DNA of 64,000 nt, taken from the NCBI GenBank assembly GCA_021292105.1, contig JACFYK010000024.1, positions 62,001-126,000 of the forward strand, read 5' to 3'. Both the position numbers and the translations under genes were made by a program. Each line of letters starts with the position of its first letter. The first letter of the stretch is position 1. A model generated the notes under the pieces. It did no database searches, was not told the origin of the DNA, and worked only from the letters and a program-made list of their open reading frames with translations. The stretch is from Anadara kagoshimensis. Taxonomy: Eukaryota > Mollusca > Bivalvia > Arcoida > Arcidae. Shown here piece by piece: positions 46,286-58,267 of this stretch.

Positions 46286-46490
46286 CATCATACACATGGG
46301 AAATGCAGACTTTGAACACACCATGGAAAATGCAGACCTGGTATACACCATGGAAAATGCAGACCTTGCATACACCATGGAAAATGCAGACCTAGCATAC
46401 ACCATGGAAAAGGCAGACCTTGCATACACCATGGAAAATGCAGTCCGTGTTTACACAAAGGAAAATGCAGACCTCTCATATACACAAGGT
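46286..46490. repeat. 27-bp minisatellite, about seven copies
   Basis: The unit is CCATGGAAAATGCAGACC followed by TTGCATACA. Copies start about every 27 bases from 46320, with degenerate copies at both ends. As 27 is nine codons, the plus strand reads a TMENADLAY nonapeptide repeat, and two minus frames also stay open. No splice signals or upstream coding context support a gene. Confidence 0.92.
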
Positions 46491-47099
46491 CAATTGAGGA
46501 CACAGAATGTAAATCTAGATGTTCTTTCCTAGGAGATAGTTACAGCCTAGTTACCTGAAGGACTTTATAGTCAAAAGTCCAATAATCTAAAAACCCGATA
46601 GTTCAAAGTTCTTCTCAATAGACAGCTCTGCTCATGCATCTGCTAGAGGTGTTTGGTTACTCATTAAAGAGTCTACTACTTTGTCTATAGAACATTTTGA
46701 CAAGAACATCTCCAATAAAACTGGATAGGGTAAGCCGTGGCTTCAGATTAAAAGTTACAGATGCTACATCTATTTTTCAGAATTCGCAAGCATTCGGCTC
46801 CCCACTTTTATTACATTTTTTTTCACATTTATCATAGAAATGTAGAAATATTAATTTTCACCTGTTGACCTAGTGACTATCTCTGTTAACTATTAACTTC
46901 TGTCGACTTGGTCAACCTGTTAACCTGTCAAACTAATGACTCAGTTAAATAAAATGTCGTTGCCCTAGGGACTGCATGTCCTTTTATAACAGTTGAACCT
47001 TTTTCTTTTCAAATTGAAAGAGTAAAACTCAGTTTTATTTGAGATGTTCAACCAGTCATTCGCAAAAGATAAAAATGCAGATTTCTACGAGAAAATGAT
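46491..47099. other. non-coding, nothing recognised
   Basis: No exon, RNA gene or repeat identified. Confidence 0.4.
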
Positions 47100-47236
47100 G
47101 TGCCGGAGCCGACCAGTAAGGGACCGCAGAAAGTAACATTAACTTTCTCACTTGCAATAGCTGGGAAACGAACCCGGGGCACCTTGGTGAGAGGCGAGTT
47201 TCTTATCTTCTGGGCCAACGCAGCTCCTCCAAAATC
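47100..47236 (-). mobile_element. tRNA-like SINE, family 2 related
   Basis: The minus strand from 47236 reads GGAGCTGCGTTGGCCCAGAA (A-box region), then CCGGGTTCGTTTCCC (B box), then GCAAGTGAGAAAGTTAATGT and GGTCCCTTACTGGTCGG. The last part matches the family-2 copy at 47.64 kb (TTACTGGTTGGACCGG) and the fragment at 52555-52620. It is too far from a folded tRNA to be a tRNA gene. Confidence 0.65.
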
Positions 47237-47639
47237 TGCCAACATGCAATTCAATAAAAAAAAAATTCCATTTTATGTGGCACATGCAAGCAAACCTATC
47301 AAAAAAGGTGAATCGTGATCATTTTGTAAAGAAATTGGTGTTTGATTAATATTAGATTGATAAAAACAATCTTTTCTTTGGACAACACAACTTTAAATTA
47401 GAACTGTCTACATAGTTTTTTTTTCATATTGCTTAACGTCGCATTGACAATATTTCAGTCATTCGCGACGAGAACAAGGTTATTAAACTCTATTATTAAT
47501 CTATTCACAATTTCGTGAGGTGAGTGCATGCATGCGGGTGTATTTATGGTCTGCATTGTACTAGTGCGCACTGATGGAGACTTTTAAAGTGCTAGTTCAC
47601 TGAAATATTGTGACGCAAACGACACAACACACAACCCGG

Positions 47640-47810
47640 TCACATTATACTGACACCGGTCCAACCAGTAAGGGCCAACGACAAGGAAAATTCGCCTTTC
47701 CAAATACAAGGTCCGAACGGGATTCGAACCCCAGAGGTGAAAGACCTTGGATTTGTAGACCAATGTCTTAATGCTCTGCCAATCGTGGCCCTTGTCCACA
47801 AAGTGAGCCC
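47640..47810 (-). mobile_element. tRNA-derived SINE, family 2, copy a
   Basis: The minus strand from 47810 reads GGGCCACGATTGGCAGAGCA, TTGGTCTACAAATCCAAGG and GGGGTTCGAATCCCG (B box), then GTCGTTGGCCCTTACTGG. It is the same element as the plus copy at 63266: both share the anticodon-arm phrase GGTCTACAAATCCAAGGTCT or near it. The head resembles a tRNA-Leu or tRNA-Ser type. Confidence 0.82.
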
Positions 47811-48537
47811 AATACCAATACATGGCAAATTCTTATGAAAGTGACCAATTAGAATGCAAACAGATCTATCTAGATAGAAACTAGAAGTTTCTTTTCAAAC
47901 AAAGACAGATGTCTTCCAATCCTTCCAACATGGCTGAAAATTGCACAATACACATTGTCTGAGGATGATGAACATTTGTGTCATTTAGAAACTTCCTTTC
48001 ATGCAATCAAACTTTATGGAACAGACACAAAATACTGTCATTTTAATTCGGTTCTTGACCTTGCACCCACATGGCAGGAGATTGCACTCTGACATGACGA
48101 GATTTAGCGCTCAGAACATCGTCTCAGTATGGTGAGCATTTGTGCCAAGTATTTTCAAAATCCCTCTATGGAAAAGATATGTGGTGAACATGATATGTGA
48201 TGGACAGTTGAACAGACCTACATCCAGACTAAAAACAATATATCTCCCTGAAAAAAAATAATTATCCTCTTTAAGAGAACAAACTACTCCTAATGTTTCA
48301 TCAACATAGTGCCTTTAGTTTTAGAATCATCACTCAGATAATAAATATCCACAAAATGATGGACAAACACAGCGAAAGCAATATAGAACATTTGTTATGG
48401 AAAGTATAATGAATAAATAATAATTTCTAGCAAATTAATTCTGAATACTTTTTATTTAGGCTATATGCATGACAAACTAACATTTTATAATCTATGTTGC
48501 TTAACTATATGACTATAATAAATTTATATATAAAACA
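47811..48537. other. non-coding, nothing recognised
   Basis: No exon or repeat identified on either strand. Confidence 0.4.
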
Positions 48538-49654
48538 AGAGGCCCATGGGCCTTAACACTCACCTGAAGATATGTCCAAATATTGTTTGCAAAGTGGAAT
48601 AGATAATATATTACATACAGAAACTTTTAAAGTTTTCTCAAGTTAGAACTCCACAAAACTTAATCAGAAATATATTCACTCACATTTCATTTATAAGTAG
48701 CTTATATAATAGGCATGAAGTAACTGTAGTGCAATGAATAATTTCCAGCAACTATGTCCTTGACTTTCGAACATATATGACCCTGAACCATATATGACTG
48801 TCATGTCAATACCTAAAATTCTAACTCACATGCCTATGCATGAAATTAATAGCTTTCAAGATAATTAATAATTTTTGTATTCCTATGTTGATATGACCTT
48901 GACCTTTAAACATATAACCTTTAACCTATATCAAAATGATTGTCGTGTCAATACCTACAATATTCTAATATACCTGCCTATACAAAAAGTTAATAGTTTT
49001 CAAGATAATTAGCAATTTATGTCTTCTTTTGCAGCTGTGACATTCACCTTTCAACATATGACCTTGACTCATATATAAAAATGATTGTCATGTCAATACC
49101 TAAAGTATTCCAATATACATGTCTATACAACAAGTTAAAGCTGCATTAAGTTCTCCAAAGAAAAAAATTAAACAGTACTAATCTACAAATGATGTTCCTA
49201 AAGAACAATGTTACATTTGGTTCAACCATAAAAGCTCAAATAAATGCAAATTTACAGTATTTACCATGCGAGATGCAGCATTTAGGATCTAATATTTGAA
49301 CATGCTTACGTCATCAAAACCTGGGTCATTTAAACACAACTTTCAAAACGGTAAATACGATAAATTAAACACAGAACTTCGTTGAATTTGTCATTTGTCA
49401 TTAAGTAAGGGATAAATAACACCATTTCAAATACATCTGAATATTAATGAAGGATAATTAATGCAATCTGTCATGTTTCACTTTCGATTCTAGGCTTTTT
49501 GTACATCCGTGCGCATGCTCCAAGCTCATAATTTCCATCGTAAAACACCGACCAATCGGTCAGAGGATTCCATTTATTTACAGCTAAAAGAAATTAAATT
49601 TTAGAAAATGAACGTCACGGATCGTGATTAGAAGATATCTATTTTTAAAAAATC

Positions 49655-49685
<31 letters not shown>

Positions 49686-50400
49686 CAGAAAATTGATAAA
49701 CTTAATGCAGCTTTAATACTTTTCAAGATAATTAGCAATTTAAGTCTGTGACCTTGACCTTTCAATATATGACCTTGAACCATATATCAAAATGATTGTT
49801 GTCAAATACCTACAATATTCTAATATACATGCTTATACAAAAAGTTAATAGTTTTCAAAGATAATTAGCAATTTAAGTCTTCTTTTGCAGCTGTGACCTT
49901 GACCTTTCAACATATAACCTTGTACCTTATATCAAAATGATGGTTGTCACAATACCTACAATATTCTCATATATACATGCCTTCACAAAAAGTTGATAGT
50001 TTTCAAGATATAGTGACAAATATATAATTTATAGCAATTTCCCCACTCAGTGCCTTATAATTTCCCCATTTTGAGCCCCATGGCTTCCATTTGTGCAAAC
50101 AATATAAAAAAGATGACCTAAGGATGTTATAAATGAAATGACTAAGGTATATCTCTTGTAGATTCAGAGGAGAAGATTTTTAAAAATTTTCACTATTTCC
50201 CCCCTCATGGGTCCCCAAAGGGACATAACTCCTTCATTTGTGCAAATCTGAATGGGCTTCATCTGGCATGATGGTTACCAAGTTTCATTAAATTTGGCCC
50301 AGTGGTTTTGGAGGAGAAGATTAAAATGTAAAAAGTTTACCCATGTCGGACGAAGATGGATAGCAATTGCTCATCTGAGCTTTCAGCTCAGGTAATCTAA
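48538..50400 (+). repeat. bivalve-type dispersed repeat (GAGGCCCATGGGCC)
   Basis: It opens ACAAGAGGCCCATGGGCCTT and closes with GCTCATCTGAGCTTTCAGCT followed by CAGGT, the start and end phrases of a repeat type I know from bivalve genomes. Inside, a roughly 140-base segment (TATGACCTTGACC ... ATATGACCTTGAACC ... GTTAATAGTTTTCAAGATAA) occurs about five times, at about 48780, 48890, 49030, 49740 and 49890. A piece at 49140-49720 with a 27-base A run looks inserted. No coding capacity seen. Confidence 0.75.
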
Positions 50401-52560
50401 AAAGATTTGCTGATGTTTTTGCCCTACATTCTTGCAACAAGAATTCTTTTAACAAAACTTGTATTTTTAAAATGATGAATTCCACATATAACTGTAAAAG
50501 GTTAAAGGAATGGTTTTAAAAAAAATTGTTTAAATTAGCCGAGTCTATTAGACAGATGCATGGACAGAAGGACTGATGCCTATGTCATGCCATAAGCTAA
50601 GCTGGCTTTAGCCAGTTGATCTAAAAATGGAATAGGATACTCTTGTGTCCAAGTCTGATTTGACTTTAAAAAGATAAAAACTGATGATAAATTTTTTTTC
50701 ATATCAAAAAATGTGAGAAATTGTACCCCAAACAGACACTGCACTGGTGCCTAAGAAAACCGTTTTCTGTTTGATGTAATTAAAGAGACCATAAATATTA
50801 AATATAAAGTCAGTATTGCAAGAATACATGTCCCCTGTCATTGAAAATTAAAAATTAAAAGAACAGCTGGACAGACTGACGATGAGAAACACTACAGTAA
50901 CCTAGGGACTTTCCACATCAAATTTGGTTTCATATAGCTTCGTTGTTTTGGAGAAGACTTTCAAGAAATCATGTAAATTAAGCAACCAATGATTTTAAAA
51001 ATAATTGTGTAATGGTCATTCATAGCTTTGTGCTATTTATAATAATAGTGGCCATCTTGGATGCTGCTGGAAGTTTGCATAAAATTTAATCTAGGGACTG
51101 TCCACATCAAATTTGGTTTCATATAGCTTTGTAGTTTTGGAGAAGATTTTCAAATAAGTCTAAATTTAGCAACTAATTTGCATGATTACTAATAATGACC
51201 AAACAGAAAAAGTTATGGAAAAACCTGTTACATATATTAAATGGCTAGACATCTGCTTTCTTTATGTCAAATTTGAACCAAATTGCTTTATATATAAATG
51301 TGTAATGGTCATTTTTATCTTGACCAATCAGATCGCAGAATCTGATCACATGACCAATCAACGGCAAACAACTTTGAATAAGCAACACAGCATGCCTACT
51401 AATCATTTCTGCTTATTTTCAATCAAATCCATTCAGTAGGTTAGGAGACAGATGGACAACCACTATAGTCCCCTCTGGTTTCACCAGCAGGGGACTAATA
51501 ATTCAAAAAGATAAAGTTTTCTTTGCTTCAACCATTATTTAATCCAAACTTAAACCAACGTCTAAATTTTAATTGATTTACATAACTCCAAAACTTAATC
51601 ATGTTATAAAGAAAATTCACTACATTTTGGGCAAAAAGTATTTTCATCATCATCATCACTTCTGACCAACATTTATTTGCCTTATCAAGCATATTTATTT
51701 AATTTATCAAGCATAAGTGCAGCTACTATAACGTGATAGAACAGTTGTGAGTAGACCCCAATGAAAGCTCATCAGACCAAGATATCTGCTTCATGATCTT
51801 GATTTTCAACCCCCCCCCCCCTATCCCATGAAAACCTTTGTTGATCCATTTGTGCCAAGTGACACAGAAAGTCCGAACAGGACAAAAACATTGAGACAGT
51901 CATTGCTACAATGTAAGTCAATGTGACCTACTTTTGTTTTGGAAAGGAAGTGCACTATAACACCAGGGTTCTATTGAATGACATGTATTGCTGTCCCCAC
52001 TTTGTTAGTAAAAGGGTCATCATTACTTTTCATAATTTTTCATCATCATCTATTTAATCATTAAAAATACTAAAAAAATTATAATAAAAATTTAAAGTAA
52101 TATTTTGATAATGAACTAGAAAGTAACTGAACATAAAATATAGGTCAACTTCCACATCAGCAGCATCCATGTTTCATCATCTTTATCACATTTTAAATCC
52201 TAAATTTATGACTTTAGTTGTCATGCTGTATGTATAATGATATACAAAAACTTAACATTTGAGTCCAAAGTAAAACTTTAACACTGATGTAGAAAATCAC
52301 TGAACATACATTATATAGGTCAACATCCACATAAGCTACATCAATCTTACAATCAACCTGATCATGTATCAAATGCTACTAAAATTAATTCATGACTCTA
52401 TTTGTTAAGGCATTCATATGTACAATACAATAAAAAAAATAATAATACAAAACTTTACATTGAAGTTTAAGGAAAAACTTTAACCTAGATTTACAAAGTA
52501 TACTGCAGATTGAATATATACCCACAAACACATATTAACTGAATCTAAGACTGTTGGGGA
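50401..52560. repeat. dispersed repeats, no gene
   Basis: A phrase of about 70 bases (GGGACT(T/G)TCCACATCAAATTTGG ... TTTTGGAGAAGA) occurs at about 50916 and 51093. The stretch ending CAGCAGGGGACTAATAA at about 51500 looks like the end of one such repeat. A similar pair of low-complexity segments with GTCAACTTCCACATCAGCAGC or close forms lies at 52143 and 52318. No exon recognised. Confidence 0.55.
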
Positions 52561-52955
52561 CTGGATTGTGGCAAGTAACATTGATTTTCTCATTTTCGTG
52601 AGCCAGGATTCAACTTGTTTTTAACATATTTGGTCATTGTGACCTTGAGCCAAGGACAAGGTCATTTCTTTGAACAAACTTGGTAACCCTTGATGTGTAG
52701 TTGATATATACCAAGTTTCATGCTTCTAGGCCTTATTGTTCATGAGAAGAAGTCATTTAAAGGTTTTACTATATAAGATCACTGTGACCTTGAACAAAGG
52801 TCAAGGTCAATAATTTAAACAAACTTGAAAGCCCTTGACCTAAACAAGCTTCCTGTCAAGTTTGGTGAAATTCTGATTATTGGTTTCAAAGAAGAAGTCA
52901 TTTAAGTGAAAAGTTAACGGACGACAGATGGCGGCTTTCAGCTCTTGGTGAGCTA
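52561..52955. repeat. SINE fragment and GACCTTGA-type repeat
   Basis: 52561-52620 (minus) matches the body of the family-2 related SINE at 47100. 52625-52955 contains two diverged copies of GTGACCTTGA...CAAGGTCA...AACTTG, ending with GGACGACAGATGGCGGC and TTGGTGAGCTAGTAAAA, the end phrase of another bivalve-type dispersed repeat. Confidence 0.6.
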
Positions 52956-54230
52956 GTAAAATACAAAAACTTAACACTGAAGGTGAAAGTAAAAATTTAA
53001 CATTAGATTTCCAGTCACTAAACCATGAAATATGTCACTTTAGCATCAGCAGCATGTACAATGTTTTATCTGTCATAATTAAATGTTCATTACAGTTTAG
53101 CATTCAAAGTGCCAGTACATTCTGAGAAAAAGATTAAAATACAAAATTTTTACAATGACGACGGAATAGTATCACCTATGTTTTGCCTGTGCACCTTCAT
53201 CATGTTGAGAAAATAAAACTATATTTCAAGTCCTATGGTCTTGCAAATCATGTGGAAAATCTTCTTTACAGAGACCTACTTTTTCTATTGAGTAATGAAC
53301 CCTAACATGATCCTATATGTCATGAAACTGATACCTACAGAAAGGGGACATATAAATAAGTCCAACCAAAGTGCGACAAACAGAGATGAACAGATGCCCA
53401 AACAACTTTTTTAAGGTAAACATATAGATATTGTGCAGATCGTTATTGCAACAAGTGGTCAGACATTCAGCAATGCAAAAACTAAATACAGGAAAAATAT
53501 ACATCTCTTATCCTAAACACAAAATTATTGCTAAATACATACATGTATTTTGTGTTTTGAGTCAAACATACTTTCAACAAAAAAATGTTATCATTAATTT
53601 CATATAATGAAATGTAATATATCAATAAATGTGTAAATTTAAAAACATGAATATATCTTAACATTGAAATTTAACTCAACAATAAGTACAAAGTTTCATG
53701 TAACAAATTAACAAAAAATTCTTTTATACAAAATATATCGGATAAAAGGTAGACAGGTAATGCTTTGATGGGATTAGATTTACACTTTTTATCCTTATTT
53801 CAGGTTTTTTTAAGCTCTATAACAATCTTTTTCAGACTATAATTAATACTTAAATTACTTCACACTGTGTGCAAATAACTTAAGTAAGGAAAACTCATCT
53901 ATTCTTTGAGACACTGCTTATTAAACTTGACTTCGGATTTCAGTGCCAGTGTTTTAAACATCTAAGAAGTTATTAGCAGTTTATAATATACACTTATAGC
54001 AAGGGGTACCTTTAAAAGTTTTACATAAAATTCATTTAATTGTTTTAATATTATACAAAATATCCATTAGCATAAAGAGTTACACAAACTGAAAAACTCT
54101 CTCCAATTTCACAAAACTGAAAAGAGCACAAAGGAGCCTTCACATCTTCATTATTATTTCTAAAACCTTGTCCTATAAGAATGACCTTGCTTTTTAATAG
54201 GCTTTGTCTATACTAGGTTTGATAAAACAA
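52956..54230. other. AT-rich, nothing recognised
   Basis: No exon, repeat or RNA gene identified. Confidence 0.4.
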
Positions 54231-54535
54231 GAGACCAACTAGGGCCTGTGTAGCTCAGCTGTCTAAAATGCCTTCATGCTAGAGCTGTATACCTTAAACT
54301 TTCAAAGAAGATTTTTACACAATTTTCCACAAAAGATTTTCAAGGATGATTTGCAAATGTATGCAAATATAAAACCATGACTCTCCAGTATGCAGCAAAG
54401 GATGATTTGCAAATGTATGCAAATATAAAACTATGACTCTCTAGTATGCAACCAAAAATGGCACCATGGGAGCCCTTCGTAAAGTTAGAGGCCCAATTGG
54501 CCTGAACAGCTCACCTGGCACACATCTATTGTAAA
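54231..54535. repeat. repeat with tRNA-like start and 55-bp duplication
   Basis: ACAAGAGACCAACTAGGGCC runs into TGTGTAGCTCAGCTGTCTAA, which resembles an A box, but no B box follows. A 55-base unit containing GATTTGCAAATGTATGCAAA is present twice in tandem at about 54341-54450. GAGGCCCAATTGGCCTGA at 54486 starts another dispersed repeat. Confidence 0.6.
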
Positions 54536-55039
54536 ACATGTCAATTTGAAGCAAAAATACTGAGATGTTGACAAATCAATCACCAGATAAAAAGTAGACA
54601 TGACCTGAATTTTGACCTTGACCTATAATTGTTGCAAATGTTAAAACTGATAATCCCATGTTATTTTATGCAATTACAACCACAAAATTGTCAAAACATC
54701 ATCAATATTATTACGTTTATCTTTCATATGCCCCTGTGCCAAGTTTCAGCTTTGCGGGAATGAGTTAATAACTTGAACATCTATGGCCTGTGGATTAGTA
54801 TTCCACAAAATATAAATGTTTAGCTTTAAAACTGTAGGAGCATGCATCACAACTGTTCATGAATAGATGGATACATACATATATACATATATACCTTTAT
54901 CAAAATAAATTCCACTTATTCTGTATCATACTTCAACCACTTTTTTCAGAATTTTTACCCATACGTTCTTAACTACTTAAATCTAACTGATAGATCGTTA
55001 AGTATGTCACTCTAACTGAACATACATTTACATTTAAAC
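54536..55039. other. downstream of recombinase-like gene, nothing recognised
   Basis: AT-rich sequence 3' of the minus-strand gene. A repeat phrase, CCAAGTTTCAGCTTTGCGGG, lies near 54738. No clear poly(A) signal was singled out. Confidence 0.4.
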
Positions 55040-55257
55040 TCAGCTAAACATCTCTGATGTACGTAAATTTCTATTTCGGCAGTAATGTTTAATTTGATGC
55101 CATGTTCTGCTTTTTAGGGAAACCTCTCTGGCTTTTGCAGATTCACATTCTCTCTTTCCAGGAATTTGCCTCAGTTTTAGAAATTTCCAAAGCTGTCGTT
55201 CAACTGCTTCAATTTCTAATTTAGTCCACTTTCTCCTTCCATCTGCTTGATTGAAAT
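55040..55257 (-). CDS. recombinase-like gene, last exon (SANT/Myb-like tail)
   Basis: The acceptor is TTATCTTCTGCAG, with phase 1 entry and stop TGA at 55040-55042. The 72 codons read RRKWTKLEIEAVERQLWKFL, IPGKRECESAK, then SLKSRTWHQIKHYCRNRN. This matches the short C-terminal segment found after tyrosine-recombinase-like domains in many fish and invertebrate proteins (RPWSxEExxAVxxxF ... PGKxxCxxC ... LxxRxWxxIKxYVxN), a SANT/Myb-like helical unit probably binding DNA. The start phase fits the donor at 56422. The gene continues to 60.8 kb on the minus strand. Confidence 0.78.
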
Positions 55258-56421
55258 CTGCAGAAGATAATTTTTAATGCCAAGAGTGAAATGCAAAGAA
55301 ATATGGCTCTTAAAACAAAGAGTTTATCATGCAGTAATTTAAGTAGCCAAATTTATTAGCCGTGCTCTGCTTTACAACTTAAGTGTTATGCTTCTATTAG
55401 ATTGTCAGAGCACAAAAACACTGCATGCTACTATATATACACTAATAAAAGCCAGCCAAAAACTAGTTTAGACAAGTGTGTGCTTATAATTGACATAATA
55501 TTCCTTCAGAACTTCATCTGATCTTCCAGCAAAATTGGTAACATCTATATGAAATAAATTACACTCTGAGTCTGATCTTAAAACTTAAAATGGATTTTGC
55601 TTTGCTATTTTTAACATCATTAAGTGCTTCACGTAGTTACTGACTGAAGTGTTTGAAGCAAACAAGCAAAACAAACGATTCCTCATTGCAACAAATGGAA
55701 TAAAAACAAATACAGTTGTCTCGTTAATTCGAAATTGAAGGGGTCAGATGAAAAATTTCGATTTATCTGAATTTCAATCAACTGTTTTGATCACTGACGT
55801 TGAGAACGGGAGATAACTTAATAGTAAAGCGCTCCTCTATTGAAGTCACGTGTTTGTTTTTATGTATTAAAGCGCATCGCTGACAATTAACATTGAAAAT
55901 TTAAGATTATGTTTAAATGAAACATTTAAAATTAAAAATAATTTTTTATTTTTCAATGTTTATGTAAAGCTCAACAAACTCAAGTTTTTTAAACAATAAA
56001 ATAAGTAAATTGGAAACTTCACCGAGAGCTACAAGGTTCCCTTGAAATTTCCCGTAAAACATTGACTATGGTGAGGCTTACATGTAGTTAAAATTTCAAT
56101 TATTCATAATCATAACTTCTTCACCTGTAATCCTTAGCATCCAACTTATGTGATTATTAAAATCTGGACTGAAAATTCACTTCGATTTAAGCAAAATTTC
56201 GGTATTTCAATTTAAACACATTTCGATTTGCATAGAAATACATTGCGATCTGACAGGACCGTTTGTATCATTTCCATTTAAGCGAAATTTTGATTCAACT
56301 GATTTCGAATTAATGAGAGTCGACTGTAGTTCTAAAGAAATGATAACTGACAGGCACTGTCAGCTATTAACAACATTAGCAAACAAGCTGTATTGTGAAA
56401 TGACAAGTAGGATAATTATAC
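55258..56421 (-). other. intron of recombinase-like gene
   Basis: Intron between the two small C-terminal exons. It holds a diverged segment with repeated phrases ATTTCGATTT near 55757 and 56217. No further exon recognised. Confidence 0.5.
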
Positions 56422-56535
56422 CCTTTGCTGTTGTTGAAGTTACTGTTTTAGTTACTGCTTTTGCTTCAACTTCATTTTTATCTCTGAATTCCTGGTCTTC
56501 ATCATCAGTCTCATCATCTTCTTCTTCCAATACAT
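56422..56535 (-). CDS. recombinase-like gene, acidic linker exon
   Basis: A 114-base exon, phase 1-1, between ACTAATTTTAG and G|GTATAA. It encodes DVLEEEDDETDDEDQEF, then RDKNEVEAKAVTK and TVTSTTAKG: an acidic linker between the recombinase domain and the SANT-like tail. The phases fit the donor at 58268 and the acceptor at 55257. Further small phase 1-1 exons between 56536 and 58267 cannot be excluded. Confidence 0.65.
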
Positions 56536-58267
56536 CTAAAATTAGTTGATATCATTTTTTCAAAACATTGTTTAAAATAATCATAGCCTGATCTTAGAGA
56601 GAAGATAAACATCAGTGTTTTACAGTATGGATTAAAGTCAAATTGCCAAAAGCATGTAGAAGTTGTCAGCAAACTATGTAAATCATATCAAACCCAAACT
56701 AAAGTTAATTTGAATTCTGTAATCAAATCACAACAAGGATAAAGTGGTATTTACTGCTTTATACAACATTAAAGATAAAAATTTATGAAGCATCTGTCTT
56801 TGTATGATTTTGTTACAAAAAGGAATTCCAGCTTTAGAGTTGGTCTATCCATCTAAGTGAAATTCATTTACATGAATATGCCTCATTAAGATTTCAGAGA
56901 CTAAAAAGATGCACAAGTCCAATCATTTGGTTCTGATTGGTTAAACAATTTTCAGAACCTTATGTCTTGCCTATTGCTGTAATATGGTCTTAAAAAGAAA
57001 AAAATTTGGACAAACAAATATTAACACTATTCAAAGCTGCATTAAGTTTTCTAATGTATAAAATAAAAAGGCGCAGCTTTCCTTAACTGTGCCTCTCATG
57101 AACAATGCAATACTTGGTTCCTTAATTAAACCTTTACTCACATTGAATTCGTGGGGAAACCTCTTGCTAGTTTATCTACCAAAGATCTTTTTAGAACAAT
57201 TACGAGATTCTTTATTGAAAATAAGGCATCGTAAACATACACAGCAAAGAAGCATGATTTGTGATTCTGACAACTGAAGCAGCGATATGGTTAAAGAAAC
57301 ACATAAGTTAATTAAATATGTTTATGATTGCATGAAGGAATAAATAACATTATCATAAATTAATTCAGCTTTTTTTTCTCATGTGGCCATTCTTTATTTA
57401 CATGTAGGACTTCTCGCTCCAAGCTAATAATTTGCATATTATCGAGTTGGCCCAAACTTTTAGAATTTTAGATTGAGTCCTGACTTTCTGTCTCCCTGAA
57501 AATTAGTCAGACTTCTTTAAACAATGTCCCTCAGCTAGATTACGCAAAATCAAAGCACATCATTCATACATCTAAGCCCAAATATATTGAATAATTTCGT
57601 ACGTATATATTTTATGTTTTAAATTTTTATGGACAATGGATGTATTTTGATTGTTGAGATATTTTTTAGAACAAGAAGAATTATTTTTAAATTTTTAAAT
57701 GTTTCTTCCCCGAGACCTCTGCCAGAGTGGAAAGTCGGAGGGTTACAGCCACATAAACTGGTTAAACCACACCATTCAGCAATTCTGTTAGATCCACATC
57801 CTAAGTCATGCTGTTTTGGTATTGGTCTCAGGTGTTTTCGTGTTGTCTTATGTGTCTTTGAATTATTGTTTCTGCTGGCTTTTGTCTACTGGTTTTATCA
57901 AAGTCTGCCAGTTTCAGCTGTCATTTCTTCCTTTTCATTCCATTTTTATGACTAATAAGGGTGAAATTAAGAACATAAATCGCACAGATCGTAATTTGAA
58001 CCAATTTTTATAGACCAAAAACATATTTTTAGAAAAAGTCTTTTTCAATAATGGTGTACCCTTAATGCAGCTTTAACTACTGTATGGTTTTGCTATACCA
58101 AAAGCCTATAAAACTTATAACTGCCAAAAATTTGTTGATGCCAATTAGTTTAAATAAGAGATTCATTGAAAAGGGTTGCAAAATTATAGTGATTTACAGT
58201 TTATAAATTCCACAAAATAAAGTCATCCAAAATAACTATGTTTCAATATTTGTATGAAAAAATTTAC
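56536..58267 (-). other. intron of recombinase-like gene
   Basis: No further exon was recognised. The plus-strand open frame at 57629-57955 has no supporting features. Confidence 0.45.

Noticed and set aside
54242-54290. GTGTAGCTCAGCTG as the start of a tRNA gene.
   Set aside because: No B box or stem partners follow; it is within a dispersed repeat.
57629-57955. Plus-strand frame of 108 codons.
   Set aside because: No start context, domain or splice support; it lies in an intron of the minus-strand recombinase-like gene.
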